Translations under genes and position numbers: made by a program
Part shown: piece by piece, positions 41,021 to 46,295 of the stretch
Position numbering within the stretch: position 1 is the first letter of the stretch
Layout: the number at the start of each line of letters is the position of its first letter
DNA from: an uncultured Stenotrophomonas sp.
GTDB lineage: Bacteria; Pseudomonadota; Gammaproteobacteria; Xanthomonadales; Xanthomonadaceae
NCBI GenBank assembly: GCA_913775725.1
Contig: CAJYNG010000016.1
Coordinates: 1 to 46,295, forward strand
Direction of reading: 5' to 3'
DNA: 46,295 nt
The notes under the pieces: generated by a model
What the model saw: the letters and a program-made list of their open reading frames with translations, nothing else
Database searches by the model: none
What the model was told of the DNA's origin: nothing

Positions 41021-43696
41021 TCAGAAGCGGGTCTCCACCCGTGCGTAGTAGTAGGTACCGCTCCAGCCATAGGGCGACAGTTCGCTGTACGGGAACACCC
41101 CGAAAGTATCCGCACCGGACACTTGTGGCGTGGTGGCGATGTTGCGGGCGGGATAGGTGTTGAACAGGTTGTTGGCACCAATCACCACGGTGATCGCCTC
41201 GCTGGCGCGGAACGCGATGTCCAGGTCGGTCACCCAGCTGGCGTCCAGTTTCTGGATCACATCCAGATTGCCCGCCGTGCCCGCCTCGGTCGGCAGCGTG
41301 CGGAAGCGCGTGCTGCCCTGCGCGAACAGCGCGACGTTGGCCGGGCTCTGGTTGGTGGCAGCCACCCCTTCGATCTCGCCATACCGGTGCGTGCCCAGAT
41401 GCACGCCCCAACGGCCAACATCCCAGGCCAGCGCCAGGGTCAGGTTGTCGCGGGGCTGGCCTTTCTCCACGCGCGTGCGCTCGGTGACATCGAACAACGG
41501 CGTGCGCACGCCCAGCGCGGTCAGCTGCGACGGCGTGGCGGCTACGCGGGTCAGCTCGGTCTTGTTGCGGTTGTAGCCCAGCGTGGCGGTCAGGCGGCCG
41601 TGCTCGGCCAGCTCCCAGCGGTAGCGGGCCGACACGTCGATGCCGGTGGTGCGGGTGTCGGCCGCGTTGCTGAAATAGCGCACGCTGGTGACCCCCGGCG
41701 AGCCCAGCGACGCCAGGTAGTTGCGGATGGCATGCGAGCCGGCCGCATCGACGAAGTTGCTGGACAGGAAGATACGGTCATCGATATCGATGCGGTACAC
41801 ATCCAGCGAGGCGCTCAACCCGCCCACGCCCCAGGTCAGGCCGGCGGTGAGGTTGGTGGCCTTCTCAGGGTCCAGCGGACGCGCGCCCAGCGCACGGGCC
41901 TCCACCGATCCTACCGGCGCGGTGCGCACCAGCACGTACTCCGGCACGCCGGTGATCGCATTGTTCAACGTGCGGCTGCTGGTGGAGCTGAAGTACTGCT
42001 GGGCCAGCGCCGGCGCATGGAAACCGGTACTGGCCGAGGCCCGCAGGGCCAGCCCGCCCTCAAGCTGGTAACGCAGCGCCAGCTTGCCGTTGGTGGTGCT
42101 GCCGAAATCGCTGTAGTCCTCCCAGCGCCCGGCCAGCGACACCAGCAGGCGGTCGGTCAACTCGGTTTCGGCCTCCGCGTACGCCGAAACGTTGTGCCGC
42201 TGGTAGTTGCCCGCGTCCACCGGCTGGATGCCGGCAAACCCCTGCGAGCCGATGGTCGGCACGCTGCCGGCAGACGGACCATCAAGCACCCGGTACGGAC
42301 CCCACACATACGAGGCCAGTTCACCCGCGCGGATGCCGTAGGTATCGCGGCGGAACTCGGCGCCCACTGCCAGCCGCAGCGGGGCATGCCAACCGATGTC
42401 GAAACTGTTGTTCGCATCCAGGTTGGTGGTCCACTGCGAGGCCAGCAGCGCGCCGTTGTAGAACGCGGTGGGGCTGTCCGCCCCCAGCGTGGCGTTGAGC
42501 GTGTTGCGGGTGCGGTAGACCAGCTTGTTGCGGCCATAGACGCTGCTCAGGTCCCAGTGCCAATTGCCGGCCAGGCCCTTGATGCCCGCGCCGAACGAAC
42601 CGTTGGTGCTGCGCGTGTCCACCCACGGCAGGAAGCCATCGGGGTAGATAGCACGCACGTTTTCCGGCTGCCCGGCACGGCGCAGCGAGGCGTTGGAACT
42701 GCCCTCACTGACCCCGTAGCCACCGAATGCGTAAGCCTCGAGTCCCTCGGCCCAGGGCAACGGCTTGCGCAGGTTGCCGAACACGGTCTTTTCCACGGTG
42801 TCGGCCGAGTCGGCGAAGCGCCACAGCGCATCCCGGTCGATGGTGGCCTCGCGCGGGTCGGCCACCGCACCACTGGCCGCCCCTCCGATCGGTGCCAACC
42901 CGGTACCGGAGCCGTAGGTGCCCGAGGGCGCAACCGGCGCACCGTTGCGGCCGATGCCCAAGTACTGCTGGCGCGTGTCCGGCAACGCGCGGTCGGCGGC
43001 CTTGCGGTCGCGATAATCCCACGTCAGGTGCAGACCACCGCCCCCGGCAAACACCACGCCGGTATCCAGCGTCACACTGGTGGTATCGCCACCACCATCA
43101 CGGGTGCGGCCATGGCTGAAGCGCCCCTCGAAGCCATCGTCCTCGCGGAGAACGATGTTGATCACACCGGCAATGGCATCGGACCCGTACTGCGCCGACG
43201 CACCATCACGCAGCACCTCCACGCGCTGGATCGCGCTGACCGGAATGGCGTTGAGATCGGTGGAGACCGCGCCCTTACCAACGGTTCCGCCGGTGTTGAC
43301 CCAGGTACTGGCATGGCGACGCTTGCCGTTGACAAGCACCAGCGTCTGGTCCGGCGACAGCCCGCGCAGCGTGGCCGAGCGGATGTGCGTGTTGCCGTCC
43401 GGTGTGGTGGGGTGCGGGAAATTGAACGAGGGCAGTAGCGCCTGCAGGATCTGGCTGATATCGGCATAGCCGCTGCTGCGGATCTCCTCGGCGCCGAGCA
43501 CGTCGATGGGCACCGGTGACTCCAACACGGTACGAGCTTGGGTTCGATTGCCGAGCACACTGACCTGGTCGAGTTGAGTAATAGCGGAGGTCGACTGAGC
43601 GTTGACGGTGGTCGCCGGGAAAAGCCCGGCCAGCAGGCTGCTTGAAACGGCAATGGTTAGACGAGGTCGGCGCGACGCGAAAACGCGAGGCTGCAT
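41021..43696 (-). CDS. TonB-dependent receptor coupled to the aminotransferase
   Basis: This 891-residue receptor has a signal peptide (LTIAVSSSLLAGLFPATTVNA), a TonB-box region LDQVSVLGN and a plug at about 55-185 (YADISQILQALLPSFNFPHP, TLRGLSPDQTLVLVNGKRRH, VEVLRDGASAQYGSDAIAG). The barrel ends YYARVETRF. There is no STN domain. ATG at 43696 has GGAG a few bases upstream. Its stop overlaps the first possible ATG of the aminotransferase gene, so the two form a transcription and translation unit. The ligand is probably something the aminotransferase can act on, such as an amino compound; this is inference. Confidence 0.92.
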   Translation of the reverse strand: MQPRVFASRRPRLTIAVSSSLLAGLFPATTVNAQSTSAITQLDQVSVLGNRTQARTVLESPVPIDVLGAEEIRSSGYADISQILQALLPSFNFPHPTTPDGNTHIRSATLRGLSPDQTLVLVNGKRRHASTWVNTGGTVGKGAVSTDLNAIPVSAIQRVEVLRDGASAQYGSDAIAGVINIVLREDDGFEGRFSHGRTRDGGGDTTSVTLDTGVVFAGGGGLHLTWDYRDRKAADRALPDTRQQYLGIGRNGAPVAPSGTYGSGTGLAPIGGAASGAVADPREATIDRDALWRFADSADTVEKTVFGNLRKPLPWAEGLEAYAFGGYGVSEGSSNASLRRAGQPENVRAIYPDGFLPWVDTRSTNGSFGAGIKGLAGNWHWDLSSVYGRNKLVYRTRNTLNATLGADSPTAFYNGALLASQWTTNLDANNSFDIGWHAPLRLAVGAEFRRDTYGIRAGELASYVWGPYRVLDGPSAGSVPTIGSQGFAGIQPVDAGNYQRHNVSAYAEAETELTDRLLVSLAGRWEDYSDFGSTTNGKLALRYQLEGGLALRASASTGFHAPALAQQYFSSTSSRTLNNAITGVPEYVLVRTAPVGSVEARALGARPLDPEKATNLTAGLTWGVGGLSASLDVYRIDIDDRIFLSSNFVDAAGSHAIRNYLASLGSPGVTSVRYFSNAADTRTTGIDVSARYRWELAEHGRLTATLGYNRNKTELTRVAATPSQLTALGVRTPLFDVTERTRVEKGQPRDNLTLALAWDVGRWGVHLGTHRYGEIEGVAATNQSPANVALFAQGSTRFRTLPTEAGTAGNLDVIQKLDASWVTDLDIAFRASEAITVVIGANNLFNTYPARNIATTPQVSGADTFGVFPYSELSPYGWSGTYYYARVETRF

Positions 43697-44464
43697 GGGA
43701 ACTCCGGAGGTGGTCGGGCGTGCTGCCCGTTTGGGCAATCTAGGGTGACGTGGTTGCAAGGGGCAGCGCGGATCCCGCCATGGCGGAGCGTAGGCGACCA
43801 TCTGCGCGATTCACCTGATGACCTTGTGCGTCCTGCGACTTTGTTGGGGGGAATCAGACTGTAGGGCTATGACCAGCGTGTACTGCGCGCAGTCAAACAC
43901 ATTCGCACGCAACATGCTGACCCAATAAATTTTGCGCACGCACCAATACATGAACCAAAAAATATTTAAGAATAAGTAGATTTCCTTTTATTTCGAAGCA
44001 ACAACAGAGAAGTGCAACTCGATTGACCGAAGCGCGCAGAAAAAGAGCAACGTCGGCGCAGGTCACCGCCAATACAAGCCAATACAAAAGGGATCGGCCT
44101 CTGCCACACTGATGAAATCAGAGTGTCGCGTCAAATTCTCTGACTGAGAGCCATGCAACGACATGACCGCCAGCGCTTAAACCCACGCCATAGAGCTATC
44201 GAATCCTCTGCTAGCGATAGGAATCACACCACCCGCACCCTTGAGCCCCCCATTGGTTCACCGATCAATCCTGGCAGCCCCATAAGAATTCACGCGAATG
44301 ATCAATAACTACAATATTGTCCACTTTATTTGCGAACAGCATCACGATTCAAAAAATTACTGATTTATCCATGGGGGTGCCTCACCGCTTTCCTCGTTGT
44401 GTGCAATGCGATGGACAGCTTCTGGTCCATGCGCGTCCTCAAACACAACGAAAGGGACTCCTGC
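43697..44464. other. AT-rich intergenic spacer
   Basis: No credible gene is seen in this 768-bp gap between divergent genes. From about 43870 to 44340 it is much richer in A/T than the rest of the window. It contains a tandem 10-bp repeat gccaatacaa at 44068-44087. A 64-residue minus-strand frame (43893-44087) lacks any family pattern. It probably carries promoters for the receptor on the left and the protease on the right, or is a relic of transferred DNA. Confidence 0.55.
44068..44087. repeat. Tandem 10-bp repeat gccaatacaa, two copies
   Basis: gccaatacaa at 44068-44077 is repeated exactly at 44078-44087 within the AT-rich spacer. A direct repeat one helical turn apart could be a regulator site. 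Confidence 0.5.
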
Positions 44465-46222
44465 ATGAATGCAAACTCTCGCCCGCCGTTCGAGCAACCG
44501 AGGAGAGCGCTTCTCGCCACGCTCGTGACGATAGCCGCAATAAACGCTGCCCACGCGGAACAATCCGACCCCTTGGCAGGGATACAGTGGCATTTACTCA
44601 ACACAGGGCAGGACGTTCCTGCAGACACGCTGCCTGTGGCTGGCAACGATCTGAACGTGGATGGCCTTTACAGGCACGGCATCCGCGGCCAGGGCGTCAT
44701 CATCGGCATCGTCGATAGCGGCCTGCAGATCGCTCACCCAGACTTGGCCGCCAACGTGGCAACGGTGGCCGGCAAGAACTTCGCCAACGGTTCCAACGAT
44801 CCAACACCGTTCGATCTCAACGGGAACAATCACGGCACCATGGTGGGCGGCATCGCGGGCGCGGTGGGCGCGAACAATCTGGGCGTGCGCGGCGTGGCGC
44901 CGGCCGCCACATTGAAAGGATTCAACCCGATTTCGAATGAGGCCCAAGGCGATACACTTAGCAACATCGAATACTCTTGGTGGGACGGCGCCGAATCGGA
45001 AGACATACAGGTCTCCAACAACAGCTGGGGGGTCAGGCCCGGCATTCCGAGCCTGCCGCTTGCTTACAGCCAGGACACAATCGCTGCCTATGGCAAAGCA
45101 ATGTCCGGCACTCGCTCTGGCCTGGGCGCGATCTATGTGAAGGCAGCGGGCAACAACTTCAACAACGTGTCGACGCAACTTGCGGATCTCTGCACTACCG
45201 ACACCAAGAAACGTGGAACCGGCTGCATACCGGCCGGCTATGACCCCCGCAACAATCTGTTCAACGTGATCACCGTGGCTGCGGTGCGTGCCGACGGTGT
45301 GCGTTCGTCGTACTCGTCAACGGGTTCCGCGCTGTGGGTCTCGGCCTTCGGCGGCGAATACGGCTGGCAGCGGCAGTACAAGCCAGATTGGCCGGCAATC
45401 TATTACGATCCCGCCATTGCCACCACCGACGTCACCAGCTGCTACGTTGGGAGCAACAAGAATACCAAGCGCGAGAATTCGCTCGACAGCAACAAATCGG
45501 CCATCGACAGCACCTGTAACTACACTGCAAAGATGAATGGCACATCAGCTGCGACGCCCATGGTGTCCGGCGTGGCGGCTCTGGTGCTGGAGACCAACCC
45601 GAAACTGTCATTCCGCGATGTGAAGTACATCCTGGCCACCACCGCCACCCGCAACGACCCGAACCGGGCGGCGGTGAAGCTAGCTGACGGCCGCACTCTC
45701 GTTCCCGGCTGGACAGTGAATGCCGCCGGCCGTGCATACAGCAACTGGTACGGTTTCGGCGTGGTCAACGCCGCGCGGGCAGTACAGGTCGCCGAGAAAT
45801 TCCAGTCACTCGGCGCACTGGTGGATACCGGTTGGCGCAGCACTACGCGAACGGTCGCCATTGGCAATACCTCCTCGGCCGCTGCACGCCTGACCTTCCA
45901 GGTTGCCAACGGTGCACGCAACATCGAGAGCGTGCAGCTGGGCTTCCGGGTCAACCACAGCAACACCCGCCAGCTGCAGTTCGTGCTGGTCTCGCCCAGT
46001 GGCACGCGCAGCGTGGTGCAGCCGGCATTCACCGCGATCGGCTCTGGCCCAAATGGTGTCCAGCGCAATTTCACCAACTGGGACCTGTTGTCCAGCAATG
46101 CCTTCCTGGATGAGAACGCCACAGGCACCTGGACGCTGGAAGTAACCGACGTGGGGCAAGCCGCGAATGCTGCATCGCGTGGCAACCTCGAATTCTTCAA
46201 GATCCGCGTTCTGGGGCACTGA
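44465..46222 (+). CDS. Kexin-like S8 serine protease with P domain
   Basis: This 585-residue secreted protease has a signal peptide ending near INAAHA (residue 31). The catalytic domain shows Asp84 (GIVDSGLQ), His123 (NNHGTMVGG), the oxyanion Asn near 230 (KAAGNN) and Ser361 (NGTSAATPMVSG). A proprotein-convertase P domain covers about 450-585. Only about 40 residues separate the signal from the catalytic domain, so the usual subtilisin propeptide (about 80 residues) is missing. This resembles the Aeromonas kexin-like protease ASP, which needs a downstream-encoded chaperone, ORF2. ATG at 44465 has AAGGGA upstream. The stop overlaps the next start. Confidence 0.93.
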   Translation: MNANSRPPFEQPRRALLATLVTIAAINAAHAEQSDPLAGIQWHLLNTGQDVPADTLPVAGNDLNVDGLYRHGIRGQGVIIGIVDSGLQIAHPDLAANVATVAGKNFANGSNDPTPFDLNGNNHGTMVGGIAGAVGANNLGVRGVAPAATLKGFNPISNEAQGDTLSNIEYSWWDGAESEDIQVSNNSWGVRPGIPSLPLAYSQDTIAAYGKAMSGTRSGLGAIYVKAAGNNFNNVSTQLADLCTTDTKKRGTGCIPAGYDPRNNLFNVITVAAVRADGVRSSYSSTGSALWVSAFGGEYGWQRQYKPDWPAIYYDPAIATTDVTSCYVGSNKNTKRENSLDSNKSAIDSTCNYTAKMNGTSAATPMVSGVAALVLETNPKLSFRDVKYILATTATRNDPNRAAVKLADGRTLVPGWTVNAAGRAYSNWYGFGVVNAARAVQVAEKFQSLGALVDTGWRSTTRTVAIGNTSSAAARLTFQVANGARNIESVQLGFRVNHSNTRQLQFVLVSPSGTRSVVQPAFTAIGSGPNGVQRNFTNWDLLSSNAFLDENATGTWTLEVTDVGQAANAASRGNLEFFKIRVLGH

Positions 46223-46295
46223 TGATGAAGACGACCATTCTGTTGAGCACCCTCGCCCTCGCGGCGATGACCACCACCGCCTGGGCACAGAGTTC
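46222..46295 (+). CDS. Exported protein, 5' end only (possible protease chaperone)
   Basis: The gene runs off the window. The visible codons encode a signal peptide (MMKTTILLSTLALAAMTTTA, then WAQS). The ATG at 46222 overlaps the protease stop (tga at 46220-46222), with a second ATG at 46225, so it is translated with the protease. By analogy with the Aeromonas ASP/ORF2 pair it may be a folding chaperone or inhibitor of the protease. The mature sequence is not visible, so this is inference from position only. Confidence 0.6.
   Translation, partial: MMKTTILLSTLALAAMTTTAWAQS

Noticed and set aside
43893-44087. 64-residue minus-strand frame with hydrophobic stretches
   Set aside because: It lies in AT-rich spacer with no ribosome site and no recognisable family. 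Hydrophobicity follows from T-rich codons.

Overview
The window looks like chromosomal DNA of a Stenotrophomonas species (S. maltophilia complex, Xanthomonadaceae). The basis is high GC, strong codon-position bias that opens long shadow frames, GTAG-type hairpin repeats of the SMAG kind between genes, and a very high density of TonB-dependent receptors (TBDRs). Seven complete TBDR genes lie in 46 kb. No rRNA, intact tRNA, complete IS element, prophage or CRISPR array was seen.

Layout. 1-429 is a repeat-rich spacer. 430-2193 holds a LysR regulator divergent from a pirin. 2307-4511 is a siderophore-type TBDR. 4659-7879 holds an alpha/beta hydrolase, an MFS permease behind a LacI-type palindrome, and a hydrolase lipoprotein. 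8063-10332 is a two-gene c-type cytochrome operon (triheme cytochrome plus a TsdA-like diheme enzyme) behind a perfect FNR/ANR box. 10345-11874 is an OmpA-domain lipoprotein with an internal duplication. 12025-22836 is a phosphorus-scavenging block: a TBDR overlapping or abutting a Tat-exported phospholipase C on the plus strand, convergent with an ECF sigma / FecR / STN-TBDR / PhoD series on the minus strand. 22974-26732 holds a small membrane protein, aceE and a secreted hypothetical protein. 26863-32994 is a coupled MFS / ROK regulator / TBDR / DUF218 cluster with a 30-bp palindrome between regulator and receptor. 33012-38700 is metal acquisition: a siderophore-type TBDR with a Fur-like box, a PchR-like AraC regulator, and a ZnuD-like TBDR behind a strong Zur-like box. 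38815-39270 is a small secreted DUF4189-like protein. 39271-39827 is a non-coding stretch that looks like an integration scar with the 3' end of a tRNA-Ser. 39828-43696 is a TBDR coupled to a Tat-exported PLP aminotransferase. 43697-44464 is an AT-rich spacer. 44465 to the end is a kexin-like subtilase followed by the start of a coupled exported protein.

How the parts work together. The window is mostly an outer-membrane acquisition region. Each receptor has its own cue: a Fur-like box, a Zur-like box, PhoB-like boxes, an ECF/FecR surface-signalling pair, or a ROK operator. Several receptors are coupled to exported enzymes (phospholipase C, PhoD, aminotransferase) that could process the imported or surface-bound substrate. 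The most notable hypotheses are the surface-signalling PhoD operon, the receptor/Tat-aminotransferase pair, the FNR-controlled and possibly leaderless cytochrome pair, and a protease that lacks a propeptide and may depend on the protein encoded just downstream. All functions are read from sequence patterns alone; no searches were run.
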